Shown here piece by piece: positions 48,933 to 58,283 of a stretch of 64,000 bases of DNA. Origin of the DNA: Aromatoleum toluclasticum ATCC 700605 (GTDB lineage: Bacteria > Pseudomonadota > Gammaproteobacteria > Burkholderiales > Rhodocyclaceae); assembly GCF_000378245.1 (NCBI RefSeq), contig NZ_KB899509.1, forward strand, positions 47,463 to 111,462, given 5' to 3'. The notes below the pieces were generated by a model, which saw nothing but the letters and a program-made list of their open reading frames with translations, searched no databases and was not told where the DNA came from. A program made the translations under genes and the position numbers. Position 1 is the first letter of the stretch, and every line of letters starts with the position of its first letter.

Positions 48933-48974
48933 CCAACAATGATCAGTCGTTCAAACAAGGGGATGCACCACGCC

Positions 48975-49865
48975 ATGCATTTAACAACACGTGCACTTTC
49001 CGTCCTGCTGGGCAGCATGCTGTCCGCTGGCAGCGTTCAGGCCGACGGCGACCTTCCGAGCAAATTCTCGGGCCAGGGAACCATCGGCAACACACGCCAC
49101 AACATGACGCAGCGGCCAAACTCCGGAAGCGGCCCGGCGGCCGAAATGATGGACTTCGTACGAAACGATTACAACGAGATTTGCGTCTACTGTCATACGC
49201 CACACGCCGCGAACACGACCATCGCCGCTCCGCTGTGGAACCGTGTGGTCCGGGCAACGACCTACACGCTGTACAACCAGCAGACGCTCAGCGGCGAAAC
49301 GACGCAACCTGGCCCGAACTCGCTGACCTGCCTCTCGTGCCATGACGGTCAGACCGCGATCGACTCGATCGTCAACATGCCCGGAACCGGCCCCGATCGC
49401 TACTGGACCGATATGGCGACAAGCCCGAGCAACACGTTCCTCAACGGCTGGCCCAAGTCCGCACGGGCGGTCGTCGATGCCACGTCGCATAACTCCCTGA
49501 GCAAGACCGGCTGTCTGTCGTGTCACAACCCCGGTACCGAAATCGGAGCACCGGACTTCAGTGCAGCTGCGATCGGCACGGACCTCTCCAACGATCACCC
49601 CGTCGGCGTGAAGTTGCCGAGCGGCAGTGACTGGAACGTACCGGGCGGAATTCGTGGAAACATGAAGTACTTCGACAGGGACGGCAACAACAGGCCGTCG
49701 AAGGACGAAATCCGCTTCTTCGACTCCGGACAAGGCTATGAAGTCGAATGCGCGTCCTGCCACGATCCGCACGGAGTACCGGGCACTGGCGGAACTTTTC
49801 TTCCGACCTTCCTGCGCGTAACCGCGGATGGCAGCCAGATCTGCCTCACCTGTCACGTCAAGTAA
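48975..49865 (+). CDS. Pentahaem c-type cytochrome (CXXCH-repeat protein)
   Basis: 296 residues from the ATG at 48975. A signal peptide (about 1-23, MHLTTRALSVLLG then GSVQA) directs export to the periplasm, where haem is attached. Five CXXCH motifs: CVYCH (70-74), CLSCH (119-123), CLSCH (180-184), CASCH (259-263) and CLTCH (290-294), the last very close to the C-terminus. The spacing is irregular and several motifs are followed by DG/DP/NP, as in doubled-CXXCH proteins. No membrane helix besides the signal. Role in electron transfer is inferred; partners and potentials unknown. Starts at 48939 or 48963 are possible; AAGGGG lies 12 bases before 48975. Confidence 0.9.
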   Translation: MHLTTRALSVLLGSMLSAGSVQADGDLPSKFSGQGTIGNTRHNMTQRPNSGSGPAAEMMDFVRNDYNEICVYCHTPHAANTTIAAPLWNRVVRATTYTLYNQQTLSGETTQPGPNSLTCLSCHDGQTAIDSIVNMPGTGPDRYWTDMATSPSNTFLNGWPKSARAVVDATSHNSLSKTGCLSCHNPGTEIGAPDFSAAAIGTDLSNDHPVGVKLPSGSDWNVPGGIRGNMKYFDRDGNNRPSKDEIRFFDSGQGYEVECASCHDPHGVPGTGGTFLPTFLRVTADGSQICLTCHVK

Positions 49866-49887
49866 GCAAGTAAGCAGCCCACAGAAC

Positions 49888-49920
49888 AGAAAGGCGCCCT
49901 TCTTCGAGGGGCGCCTTTCT
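49888..49920 (+). terminator. Intrinsic terminator after the cytochrome gene
   Basis: AGAAAGGCGCCC pairs with GGGCGCCTTTCT (12 bp) around a short loop TTCTTCGAG. It is symmetrical and lies between convergent genes, so it may serve both. Confidence 0.88.
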
Positions 49921-49998
49921 CGTTTCCAGAAATCGGGATCAGGACAATGTCTTTGTTTCGAGAAATTCTTTTGGACACATTTATTCAGCCTATCTGAA

Positions 49999-52494
49999 TC
50001 AGGCAAGCCGACGCAGGCTTGCCATCGGCGGACGGTCGAGCAGTTTTCGGGTCCCGAACCACCCCGCAGCCAGGACAGCAGCCCCCCCACCGAGCGTCGC
50101 CAGGACGATCAGCCACACATCAGGAACATACGGCATTTTGAACGCATAACGCGCAATGCCCCACCCACCCGCACCGGCTACAATTGCTGCGAACCCGCAC
50201 GCCACAGCAGAGAGCACGGCGAATTCGGCCAGCAGCGCCTGACGTACCTGCCGGTTGCTCGCCCCCAGGGTACGCAACATGGCAAGCTCGTAATCACGCT
50301 CGTCGTGCGTTGACTGCAGCGCGGCAAACAGCACGAGAAATCCGGCGATCAACGAGAAGACGAACACGAACTCCACGATGAGGACGAGCTTGTCGGTCAT
50401 CGAGCGCACCTGGGCGATCACAGCATCGATGTCGATCACCGACAGATTCGGAAGGCGTCTCACCAGTTCAGCGGTGAATCGTTGATCGCCCTGGGGGGCC
50501 CGGAAACTGGTGATAAGGCTTGCGGGGTCGCCCTCGAGCAGGCCGGGCGAAGCGATGAAGAAGAAATTCACCCGCATCGAATCCCACTCGAGTTCCCGTA
50601 TGCTCGTGATCGGCGCCTCGACACTGCGCCCGGCGACATTGAAGCGCACGCGATCGCCAAGCTTCAGCGAAAACGTCTCGGCCAACCCCTGCTCGACGGA
50701 AAACTGCGGACTCTTTCCCGAGTCGTGCCACCGGCCCGCCACGACGACGTTACCTTCGGGCAAGCGGCTACCGTAACTCAGGTTGAATTCGCGCTCAGCA
50801 AGACGTCTCGTGCGTGCGTTTTCGTAGCCTTCAGGCTTTACGTCAATCCCGTTGATGGCTTCGAGCCGTCCACGGATCATCGGTCGAATATCGGGCTCGC
50901 CCAACCCCGCCTGTCCGAAAAACGCCGCCATGGCGTCCCGCTGGTCCGGCTGAATGTTGATGATGAAGCGGTTGGGCGCATCGGGCGGGGTCATCGCCCG
51001 CCAGTCGTCGAGCAAATCGCCGCGCACGATCGTCAGCAACAACAGAGCCGTCATCCCCAGGCCAAGCGCAACAATCTGCACGACGCTCGCGCCGGTGCGG
51101 CGCACCAGGGAGGCAATGCCATGGCGCCAGCCACTGCCCCCAAGCATAGCCCCCCCGCGTGTGCGGTTTAGAAGGCGCAGGGCGCCCCATGCTGCAGCGG
51201 CAAACAAGATCAGCGCGCAGGCGAAGCCGCCGGAGACCTGGAGCCCGAGACGCAGTTCGCCAGCGATCCAGAACACCAGCGCGAGCAGCGCGGCGGCGCC
51301 GGCAAGCCACGCAAACGAGCTGCGACGCTCCACAAGCACGATCTCGCGTCGCAAGACCCTGAGGGTTGAAACACGCCCGAGACGTATGATCTGCGGTAAC
51401 ACGAATCCGATCAACAGCACGACGCCGACCGCAATTCCATGTACGAACGGGACCGGCGAGGGCGAAGGCAGCGTCGTTCCCATGAGCTCTGTCAGGATCA
51501 GGGCCAGCCCCTGCTGCACGCCCCACCCCAGGATCGACCCGAACGAGGCGGCGACCAGACCGAACAGCGCGAACTCAGCGATGACTAACCACATCAGTTG
51601 GACCTGACGCGCCCCAAGGCAACGCATCACGGCGCAGGCGTCGAGGTGGCGCTGCATGTAACGTCGCGCCGACATGCCGATTGCGACGGCAGCCAGGATC
51701 ACGGTAAGCAACGAAGCAAGGCGCAGAAAACGCTGGGCCTGATCCAGAGCATTGCGCACCTCGGGTCGCGCATTCTCGATACTTTCGAGCGCTTCGCCGC
51801 GTCCCAGCCGGGTTTTCGCCCAGCGCTCGAATGCCGCGACCGCATCCGGCTCACCTGCAACATGCAGCCGCCAGGTAGCCCGGCTGCCCTGGATCAGAAG
51901 ACCCGACTCGGCAAGATCGTCGGCATTGAAGATCGCGCGGGGAAGAAGACTGAAGAAATTGGCGCCCCGATCCGACTCGAAAGTCAGCATCCCCCCTACC
52001 CTGAACTCGAGACGCCCCAGACCGACGCGATCGCCAACCACGACACCGAGCGTAGCTAGCAGCCGTTCGTCGAGCCAGACCTCGCCCCGTTCCGGGATGC
52101 GATCGATGATGGCATCCGCCTGATTGGGGCCCGCAGCGACACGGACGTGCCCGCGCAGCGGGTAAGCCGCGCCGACGGCCTTCACCCCGGCAAGCTGGGC
52201 GGCGTGTTCGGTACTCACCATGCTGGTAAACAGGACGGTGCCCGTTTGCTGCAGCCCCTGCCTCTCGGCCTCGCGGCGATAGCTCTCATCCCACGGATGA
52301 TCGGCGCGCAACAGCAAGTCCCCGCCCATCAACTGATTTGCTTCGCGATCGAGTCCGCGAGCGACACGATCGGCGAGAAAGCCCACACTGGTCAGGCAGG
52401 CCACCGCAACCACGATGGCGAGGCCCAGCAGGTGAAGCTCCCCCGCCCGCAGATCGCGCATCGTCATGCGCAGGGCGAGGCGTAATGTATTCAT
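49999..52494 (-). CDS. FtsX-like ABC transporter permease (YbbP type)
   Basis: 831 residues. Membrane protein with an N-terminal helix after LRLALRMTMRDLRAGELH, a large periplasmic region, a central cluster of membrane helices, a second periplasmic part and C-terminal helices with the FtsX domain (LVLIVEFVFVFSLIAGFLVL, then RTLGASNRQVRQALLAEFAVL). This layout matches YbbP, predicted partner of the ATPase YbbA. Neither ybbA nor tesA is adjacent here, so the ATPase must be encoded elsewhere. Substrate unknown. It follows the amidohydrolase by 30 bp and may share its transcript. Confidence 0.88.
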   Translation of the reverse strand: MNTLRLALRMTMRDLRAGELHLLGLAIVVAVACLTSVGFLADRVARGLDREANQLMGGDLLLRADHPWDESYRREAERQGLQQTGTVLFTSMVSTEHAAQLAGVKAVGAAYPLRGHVRVAAGPNQADAIIDRIPERGEVWLDERLLATLGVVVGDRVGLGRLEFRVGGMLTFESDRGANFFSLLPRAIFNADDLAESGLLIQGSRATWRLHVAGEPDAVAAFERWAKTRLGRGEALESIENARPEVRNALDQAQRFLRLASLLTVILAAVAIGMSARRYMQRHLDACAVMRCLGARQVQLMWLVIAEFALFGLVAASFGSILGWGVQQGLALILTELMGTTLPSPSPVPFVHGIAVGVVLLIGFVLPQIIRLGRVSTLRVLRREIVLVERRSSFAWLAGAAALLALVFWIAGELRLGLQVSGGFACALILFAAAAWGALRLLNRTRGGAMLGGSGWRHGIASLVRRTGASVVQIVALGLGMTALLLLTIVRGDLLDDWRAMTPPDAPNRFIINIQPDQRDAMAAFFGQAGLGEPDIRPMIRGRLEAINGIDVKPEGYENARTRRLAEREFNLSYGSRLPEGNVVVAGRWHDSGKSPQFSVEQGLAETFSLKLGDRVRFNVAGRSVEAPITSIRELEWDSMRVNFFFIASPGLLEGDPASLITSFRAPQGDQRFTAELVRRLPNLSVIDIDAVIAQVRSMTDKLVLIVEFVFVFSLIAGFLVLFAALQSTHDERDYELAMLRTLGASNRQVRQALLAEFAVLSAVACGFAAIVAGAGGWGIARYAFKMPYVPDVWLIVLATLGGGAAVLAAGWFGTRKLLDRPPMASLRRLA

Positions 52495-52524
52495 CGTACG
52501 TGGACGGCGCAGGCCGTCAAAGGT

Positions 52525-53691
52525 TCAGGTTTTGGGCAGCAGGCGCCGCACAAGTTCGACCCAGTAGGCGACGCCGAACGGAATGATGGCGTCGTTGAAG
52601 TCGTAGTGCGGATTGTGGAGCGTGCAGCCGCCTTCGCCGGGACCATTACCTATCCACACGTAGCAGCCCGGCTTGTGGCGCAGGTAGAAGGCGAAATCCT
52701 CGGCCCCCATGCTCGGCGGCAGATCCGTCAGGACGCTGGCGCCGGGCAGACTACCGGCCACTGCGGCACAGAACGCTGCCTCATCGGCGGTGTTGATCGT
52801 CGGCGGGTAGCCGCGGCGGTAATCGACCTCGACACTGACCCCGTGACTCGCAGCGACGCCCCCGCCGATACGGGAGATAGTCGCCTCGATACGGTCCTGC
52901 ACTGCCGCGCTGAATGCACGCACGGTGCCACACAGTTTCGCCCGATCCGGAATGACGTTGTAGGCTTCGCCAGCATGAAACTGCGTCACGGACACGACGG
53001 CTGAATCCAGCGGATCGAGCGTGCGGCTGACGACGGTCTGAAGCGCCTGCACCAGTGCAGCCCCGGCGATGATCGAGTCGGTGCCGAGGTGCGGCATCGC
53101 ACCATGTGCGCCCTGACCACAGATTTCGATGTCGAAGCGGTCGGCGCTCGCCATCACGGGCCCGTCGTGCACGGCGAAATGGCCCGTTGGCAGGCCCGGC
53201 CAGTTATGCATGCCGAAGATGGAGGCCATGGGGAATCGGTCGAAAAGGCCGTCATCGACCATCGCGTCGGCGCCGCCCTCGCCTTCTTCCGCCGGCTGGA
53301 AGATGAAATACGCGGTGCCGTCGAAGTCGGGGTGGGCAGCCAGCACCTCGGCAGCGCCGAGCAGCATCGTCGTGTGACCGTCATGGCCGCACGCATGCAT
53401 GCAGCCTGCGTGCAGGGAAACGTGAGCGAAATCGTTGCGCTCCTGGATCGGCAGGGCATCCATGTCGGCGCGCAGGCCGATGGCACGCAGGCTGCGCCCT
53501 GCCTTGAGCACGCCGACGACACCGGTGCCGCCAAGGCCGCGATGCACCTCGACGCCCAGGGCTTCGAGGCGGCGCGCGACGAGGTCTGCAGTGCGGTGCT
53601 CTTCGAATGCGAGTTCGGGATGGGCGTGGATGTCGCGCCGCAGCGCGGTCAACGCAGGGTGGCACTGGCGGATTTTTTCGGGGATGCTCAT
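52525..53691 (-). CDS. M20 family amidohydrolase (hippurate-hydrolase-like)
   Basis: 388 residues, zinc-dependent peptidase/aminoacylase family. RRDIHAHPELAFEEHRTADL at the N-terminus, the metal-ligand segment HACGHDGHTTMLLG, catalytic Glu in FQPAEEGEGGA, the dimerisation domain and the late PPSMGAEDFAFYL. It would cleave N-acyl amino acids; the exact substrate (hippurate, N-acetyl-amino acids or others) cannot be told. The ATG at 53689-53691 gives MSIPEKIRQCHPALTALRRD and has GGTGAGG close upstream. Divergent from the deacetylase-like gene. Confidence 0.9.
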   Translation of the reverse strand: MSIPEKIRQCHPALTALRRDIHAHPELAFEEHRTADLVARRLEALGVEVHRGLGGTGVVGVLKAGRSLRAIGLRADMDALPIQERNDFAHVSLHAGCMHACGHDGHTTMLLGAAEVLAAHPDFDGTAYFIFQPAEEGEGGADAMVDDGLFDRFPMASIFGMHNWPGLPTGHFAVHDGPVMASADRFDIEICGQGAHGAMPHLGTDSIIAGAALVQALQTVVSRTLDPLDSAVVSVTQFHAGEAYNVIPDRAKLCGTVRAFSAAVQDRIEATISRIGGGVAASHGVSVEVDYRRGYPPTINTADEAAFCAAVAGSLPGASVLTDLPPSMGAEDFAFYLRHKPGCYVWIGNGPGEGGCTLHNPHYDFNDAIIPFGVAYWVELVRRLLPKT

Positions 53692-53826
53692 GGCCTCACC
53701 TGTCGACGCAGGTTTGCAATGCGTTTGTCTGTCGGGGAACACTCCGAGTTTAATAGGCATCGTGCCGCGCGTCGATCTCGCGAATCCTTACCGCTCGTCC
53801 GCCGACACCCGCAAAGGAATTGCTGC

Positions 53827-54783
53827 GTGAAACTGTTCTACGCCGACCATTTCGTCCTGCCTCTGCCTGAGGGGCACCGCTTCCCGATGGAAAAATATTC
53901 TCGTCTGCGTGAGCGCCTCACACACAGCGGAAGGTTCTCGCATGCAGACTTTGCGGTTCCCGCGGCGGCCAGCGACGTGGAGATTCTGCGCGCACACGAT
54001 GCAGACTACCTCAAGCGCGTCGCGCACGGCACGCTGGATCCTGCCGAGCAGCGTCGGATCGGCTTCCCGTGGTCCGAACAGATGGTGGAGCGCTCGCGAC
54101 GCTCGGCCGGGGCGACGCTTGCCGCATGCAGGCATGCACTCGTCGACGGTTGCGCTGCGAACCTCGCCGGCGGAACGCATCATGCCCACCGCGATTTCGG
54201 CTCGGGTTTCTGCGTGTTCAACGACTCGGCCATCGCTGCGCTGGCGATGCGCGCCGAACGCCGGGTACGTACGGTGGCGATCATCGACTGTGACGTGCAT
54301 CAAGGAGACGGTACCGCCACGATCTTCGCAGGCGAACCGGACGTGTTCACGCTGAGCCTTCACGGGGAAAAGAATTTTCCCTTCCGGAAAGCGGCATCCA
54401 GTCTGGACATCGAACTTCCCGACGGCACGGGGGATGCGATCTATCTCGCAGCGCTTTACGGCGGCCTGGAGCAGGTTTTCGCGGCGATGCAGCCGGACCT
54501 CGCGATCTACCTTGCCGGTGCCGACCCGTATCGCGACGACCGCCTGGGCCGTCTTGGACTAAGCTTCGAGGGGCTGGCCGCGCGGGACGAGATGGTGCTG
54601 CGACACTGCGTCGAGCACGGCACGCCGGTAGCGATCGTGATGGCGGGCGGTTACGCGCGAAAAATCGACGACACCGTCGCCATCCACGCGACGACGATCA
54701 CGACTGCGGCCCGCTTCGCCCCCGCGCTGCGAACCGCCGCGCGGGAACGTGAGGCACGCTGGCCCGCGCCGCCCGTCCGATAA
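53827..54783 (+). CDS. Histone deacetylase family protein (acetoin-utilisation/deacetylase-like hydrolase)
   Basis: 318 residues from a GTG start, with AAAGGA upstream. HDAC-fold signatures: GGTHHAHRDFGSGFCVFND with the catalytic His pair, IIDCDVHQGDGT with the metal-binding Asp and His, and AGADPYRDDRLGRLGLSF with a further Asp. Bacterial relatives deacetylate polyamines or small acetylated compounds; acetoin-utilisation AcuC-type is another relation. The substrate is unknown. Position opposite an N-acyl amidohydrolase is suggestive but no proof of a shared pathway. Confidence 0.9.
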   Translation: MKLFYADHFVLPLPEGHRFPMEKYSRLRERLTHSGRFSHADFAVPAAASDVEILRAHDADYLKRVAHGTLDPAEQRRIGFPWSEQMVERSRRSAGATLAACRHALVDGCAANLAGGTHHAHRDFGSGFCVFNDSAIAALAMRAERRVRTVAIIDCDVHQGDGTATIFAGEPDVFTLSLHGEKNFPFRKAASSLDIELPDGTGDAIYLAALYGGLEQVFAAMQPDLAIYLAGADPYRDDRLGRLGLSFEGLAARDEMVLRHCVEHGTPVAIVMAGGYARKIDDTVAIHATTITTAARFAPALRTAAREREARWPAPPVR

Positions 54784-54791
54784 TTATCCGT

Positions 54792-55466
54792 TCAACGCGC
54801 CCCGGCGGCCTGTCGGCGTTCGCGTTCCGCACGCAGCAGCCCGGCAATGTCGGTATTCCCGTTTTCCAGCGCCCAGCTCTCGGCAGTGAAGCCGGCGTCG
54901 TTCTTCCGGTCGAGATCGGCACCGGCCTTCAGCAGGCGGCGAACGACGTCGATGTGACCGTTACGCGCCGCCAGCATCAACGCGCTGGAACCATTCGGCG
55001 CCAGCGCACCGACGTCCGCATTGCGCGCGAGCAGCCGATCGGCGATCTCGGTGTGTCCCTCGAAGGCCGCGTACATGAGTGGCGTCCATCCGTCGTGGTT
55101 CACTTCGGCGCCGGCCTGGAGGAGGACGTCGACAACAGCCGTTTCACCCTTCAGCACCGCCAGCATCAGCGCCGAGTCGCCGGCCATGTTGCGCAGTGAC
55201 ACCTTCGGGCGATGCTTGAGAAGCTCCCTCACCGTATCGAGATTGCCCTCCCGTGCGGCGAGCATCAGTAGTGAACTGCCTTGGGCGTCGACGGTGTCCG
55301 GATCCACGCCACGGGCGATGAGCTGCATGAGCTGCGGCGTGTCGCCTCGCCGCGCCGAACTGAGCGCGTCTTCGTAGCTGTCCGCAAGTACTGCAGTGCT
55401 GCACAGGGAACTGACGAGGACGGCGGAGACTACGAGACGCTTGATCGATTCAATGGGCTTGGGCAT
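54792..55466 (-). CDS. Exported ankyrin-repeat protein
   Basis: 224 residues. A signal peptide (about 1-28, LVVSAVLVSSLCSTAVLAD) precedes roughly five ankyrin repeats, visible as GSSLLMLAAREGNLDTVREL, DSALMLAVLKGETAVVDVLL, WTPLMYAAFEGHTEIADRLL, SSALMLAARNGHIDVVRRLL and FTAESWALENGNTDIAGLLR. It is a periplasmic protein-binding module; partner unknown. The ATG at 55464-55466 overlaps the end of tatD by 17 bp. Confidence 0.88.
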   Translation of the reverse strand: MPKPIESIKRLVVSAVLVSSLCSTAVLADSYEDALSSARRGDTPQLMQLIARGVDPDTVDAQGSSLLMLAAREGNLDTVRELLKHRPKVSLRNMAGDSALMLAVLKGETAVVDVLLQAGAEVNHDGWTPLMYAAFEGHTEIADRLLARNADVGALAPNGSSALMLAARNGHIDVVRRLLKAGADLDRKNDAGFTAESWALENGNTDIAGLLRAERERRQAAGAR

Positions 55467-56223
55467 GGCGGAACAGGCGGAAGAAGTTTTCGGTGGTGGC
55501 GATTTCGATGCGTTCGAGGGGTTCGTTGCGCAGGCGCGCGATCTCCTCGGCGACATGGACGACCCAGGCGGGCTCGTTGGTCCTGCCACGATGGGGAACC
55601 GGCGCAAGGTAGGGGGCGTCGGTTTCGATGAGCAGGCGATCAAGCGGCACATATTGCGCAACCGCCTTCAGCTCCGTGGCGTTCTTGAATGTGACGATGC
55701 CCGAGAAGGAAATGTAGAACCCGAGATCCAGCGCCGCCTCGGCGACCTCGCGCGACTCGGTGAAGCAATGCATGACACCGCCAGCCTCGCCAGCCGCCTC
55801 CTCGCGCATCAGGCGCAAGGTGTCGTCCGCGGCCGAACGGGTATGGATGATGAGCGGCTTGCCACATTTGCGTGCGGCGCGGATGTGGGTACGGAAGCGC
55901 TCGCGCTGCCACTCGGGAGCGTCCTTCTGCCAGTAATAGTCGAGCCCGGTCTCGCCGATCGCGACGACCCTGGCGTGATCCGCGAGGGCGAGCAGGCGCG
56001 CCAGGTCCGGTTCTTCGACGCCAGCGTTGTCGGGGTGGACGCCCACGGACGCCCACAGATGAGCGTGCCGTTCCGCGAGTGCGAGCACGCGGGGAAAGTC
56101 TTCCACCTTGACACAAACGCACAGTGCATGGCCGACGCGGTGCTCGGCCATCGCGGCGAGGATCGCGTCTTCACGTCCGGCAAGGTCAGGAAAATCCAGA
56201 TGACAGTGTGAATCTACGAACAT
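55450..56223 (-). CDS. tatD: TatD family metal-dependent deoxyribonuclease
   Basis: 257 residues. MFVDSHCHLDFPDLAGR at the start (metal-binding HxH), GETGLDYYW, RAARKCGKPLIIHTRSA, HCFTESREVAEAALDLGFY and ETDAPYLAPVPHRGRTNEP. It acts as a 3'-5' exonuclease and in DNA repair under oxidative damage. It belongs to the tmk-holB-pilZ-tatD cluster, as in Pseudomonas. Confidence 0.94.
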   Translation of the reverse strand: MFVDSHCHLDFPDLAGREDAILAAMAEHRVGHALCVCVKVEDFPRVLALAERHAHLWASVGVHPDNAGVEEPDLARLLALADHARVVAIGETGLDYYWQKDAPEWQRERFRTHIRAARKCGKPLIIHTRSAADDTLRLMREEAAGEAGGVMHCFTESREVAEAALDLGFYISFSGIVTFKNATELKAVAQYVPLDRLLIETDAPYLAPVPHRGRTNEPAWVVHVAEEIARLRNEPLERIEIATTENFFRLFRHAQAH

Positions 56224-56233
56224 TGATGAAGTT

Positions 56234-56599
56234 TCAGAGCGTATGGGTCGGTCGGTTCGAACCGAGGTGACCGGCAAGGATCTGCTCGATGCGTCCCCGC
56301 AGCGCCTTGCCGGATTCGTCCGAACTGAAATGCACACCGATGCCTTGGGTCTTGCCGCCCTGCGCGCCATGGGGCGTGACCCACACGACGGTGGCCGCGA
56401 CAGGATGCTTGGTCGGGTCGTCCATCAACTGCAGCAGCATGAAGACTTCGTCCCCGAGCGCATGTACGCGCGGCGTGGGCACGAAGATGCCGCCGTTGGT
56501 GAGGAAGGGCATGTAGGCCGCATACAGCGCGGACTTCGAGTTGATGTTCAGCGACAGCACGCTGGGGCGTGCGACGCTCGGCTTGGGAGCTTCGCTCAT
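56234..56599 (-). CDS. pilZ: Type IV pilus assembly protein PilZ
   Basis: 121 residues with a PilZ domain beginning LSLNINSKSALYAAYMPFLTNGGIFVPT. Like the founding PilZ of Pseudomonas it lacks the N-terminal RxxxR c-di-GMP-binding motif in an obvious form, so it may act in pilus assembly (through PilB) without binding c-di-GMP; that is inference. It overlaps holB by 4 bp and is 10 bp before tatD. Confidence 0.93.
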   Translation of the reverse strand: MSEAPKPSVARPSVLSLNINSKSALYAAYMPFLTNGGIFVPTPRVHALGDEVFMLLQLMDDPTKHPVAATVVWVTPHGAQGGKTQGIGVHFSSDESGKALRGRIEQILAGHLGSNRPTHTL

Positions 56600-57654
56600 C
56601 GGCGGGTTCCGGTCACGGCGCGCGCATAGCGCAGGAGCATATCTTCGAGCATCAGCCTTGCATTCAGCGGATGCTGTGCGACCCGGCGAATCCGGGCGAG
56701 TTCATTGTAGCAGTTCGTCACAGCGGCCACGCTCGTGCGTTGGGCAAGCGCAGCGATGACACCATCCTCGCCGGGGAAGAAGCGTATGCGCCCACCGAGG
56801 CGCAGTGATGCGAGGTCGGTGATCCAGCGCTGCAGCCATTCGACGAGCTGCGGCATGCCAAAGCCGGCGGCAAGGGCCTCCTTCGACTTGAGCCAGCTTT
56901 CCCATTGGCCCGCGAGCTTCAGCGGATCACCCGCCGGCAGCGCCGCGATGTCCTTCACGAAGCGCCGCAGCAGTGCCGCCGCACCGCTCTTCGCAAGGCG
57001 CTGGGCGGCCAGCGGCATCCCGCCGGTGAGCGCGAGCAGATCCGCGGGCGGCGCATCCGGCCCTGCCAGCCAGCGTGCAACGACCTCATCGGCAGGGCGC
57101 GAGAAACTCCATTGCTGGCAACGGCTGCGGATGGTCGGCAGCAGCCGGCGCGGGGCCGACGAGACCAGCAGGAAGACACAACCCTGCGGCGGCTCTTCGA
57201 GCAGCTTCAGCAGGGCGTTGGCGGTAAAGGCGTTCATTGCTTCTGCGGGATCGATGACAATCAACCGCCGGCTGCTCTGGTGCCCGGTGACGGCCAAGGC
57301 TTCCTGCACGTCGCGGATCTGCTCGATCCGGATCTGCGAGGATTTTTTCTTGCCCGTACCGGGCTCGGCGCCCTCGCCCCCTTCCGCGGCCTCGCCCTCC
57401 GAAACCGCATCGGCCTCCGGTACGACGACCAGCAGGTCCGGATGGTTACCCGAAAGCCTCAGCTGACACGTAGCGCACCGCCCGCAGGCATGTCCGTCCG
57501 CCGCAGGGGCAGCGCACAGCAAGCGCGCCGCAAGTGCGTCGGCGAGGTCGCGCTTGCCCAGCCCCTCCGGGCCGACGAAGAGCAGTGCGTGCGGTAGGCG
57601 CTCGCCGAGGCCGGCCAGCCTCTGCCAGGTCTCCTGCAGCCAGGGATGGATCAT
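56596..57654 (-). CDS. holB: DNA polymerase III subunit delta'
   Basis: 352 residues. Clamp-loader subunit. The AAA+ P-loop variant [14 protein letters not shown] is followed by the zinc-binding cysteines [20 protein letters not shown], then an Arg-finger-like segment ([20 protein letters not shown]) and the C-terminal helical domain. A Glu/Gly-rich insertion ([19 protein letters not shown]) lies in the first domain. Overlaps tmk and pilZ by 4 bp each. Confidence 0.94.
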   Translation of the reverse strand: MIHPWLQETWQRLAGLGERLPHALLFVGPEGLGKRDLADALAARLLCAAPAADGHACGRCATCQLRLSGNHPDLLVVVPEADAVSEGEAAEGGEGAEPGTGKKKSSQIRIEQIRDVQEALAVTGHQSSRRLIVIDPAEAMNAFTANALLKLLEEPPQGCVFLLVSSAPRRLLPTIRSRCQQWSFSRPADEVVARWLAGPDAPPADLLALTGGMPLAAQRLAKSGAAALLRRFVKDIAALPAGDPLKLAGQWESWLKSKEALAAGFGMPQLVEWLQRWITDLASLRLGGRIRFFPGEDGVIAALAQRTSVAAVTNCYNELARIRRVAQHPLNARLMLEDMLLRYARAVTGTRR

Positions 57655-58283
57655 CGGAAGAAGCGCTCCACGACAATGGCCTCGATCTCGGCGCGGATCT
57701 CCTCCGGCGGGCGATCGGCCACGACTACGCGGATGCGCTCGGGCGCCGCGCGCGCGCGTCGAAGGTAGGCTTCGCGCACCCGCTCGAAGAAGTCGCGTTG
57801 CTCTCGTTCAAATCGGTCCGGTGCCGCACCGGTGTTGGCGACGCGCGCCGCAGCCACTGCGGGCGGCAGGTCGAAGAGCAGGGTCAGGTCGGGCTGGAAG
57901 CCGGGATGCACCCATTGCTCCAGCGCAGCGAATTTTGCCGCGTCGAGACCGCGTCCGCCGACCTGATACGCGTAAGTCGCATCGGTAAAGCGGTCCGACA
58001 CGACCCAGCTACCGGCCTCGAGCGCCGGCTTGATGCGTACCGCCAGGTGTTCGCGGCGCGCGGCAAACATCAGCATCGCCTCGGTTTCCAGATGCATCGG
58101 TTCATGCAACAGCAACTCGCGGAGCTTCTCGCCGAGGGCACTGCCACCCGGTTCGCGCGTCTGGTCCACCTTCAGTCCGCGTGCCTCGAGGAACGCGACG
58201 ACGGCCGCGATCTGGCTGCTCTTTCCCGCCCCGTCTATGCCTTCAAAAGTAATGAAACACCCGCGGGCGCCCGTCTGGTTCAA
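57651..58283 (-). CDS. tmk: Thymidylate kinase
   Basis: 210 residues. P-loop [16 protein letters not shown], the DR(Y/F) motif in [19 protein letters not shown], and the lid region [13 protein letters not shown]. It phosphorylates dTMP for DNA synthesis. It overlaps mltG and holB by 4 bp, so mltG-tmk-holB-pilZ are translationally coupled. Confidence 0.96.
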   Translation of the reverse strand: MNQTGARGCFITFEGIDGAGKSSQIAAVVAFLEARGLKVDQTREPGGSALGEKLRELLLHEPMHLETEAMLMFAARREHLAVRIKPALEAGSWVVSDRFTDATYAYQVGGRGLDAAKFAALEQWVHPGFQPDLTLLFDLPPAVAAARVANTGAAPDRFEREQRDFFERVREAYLRRARAAPERIRVVVADRPPEEIRAEIEAIVVERFFR

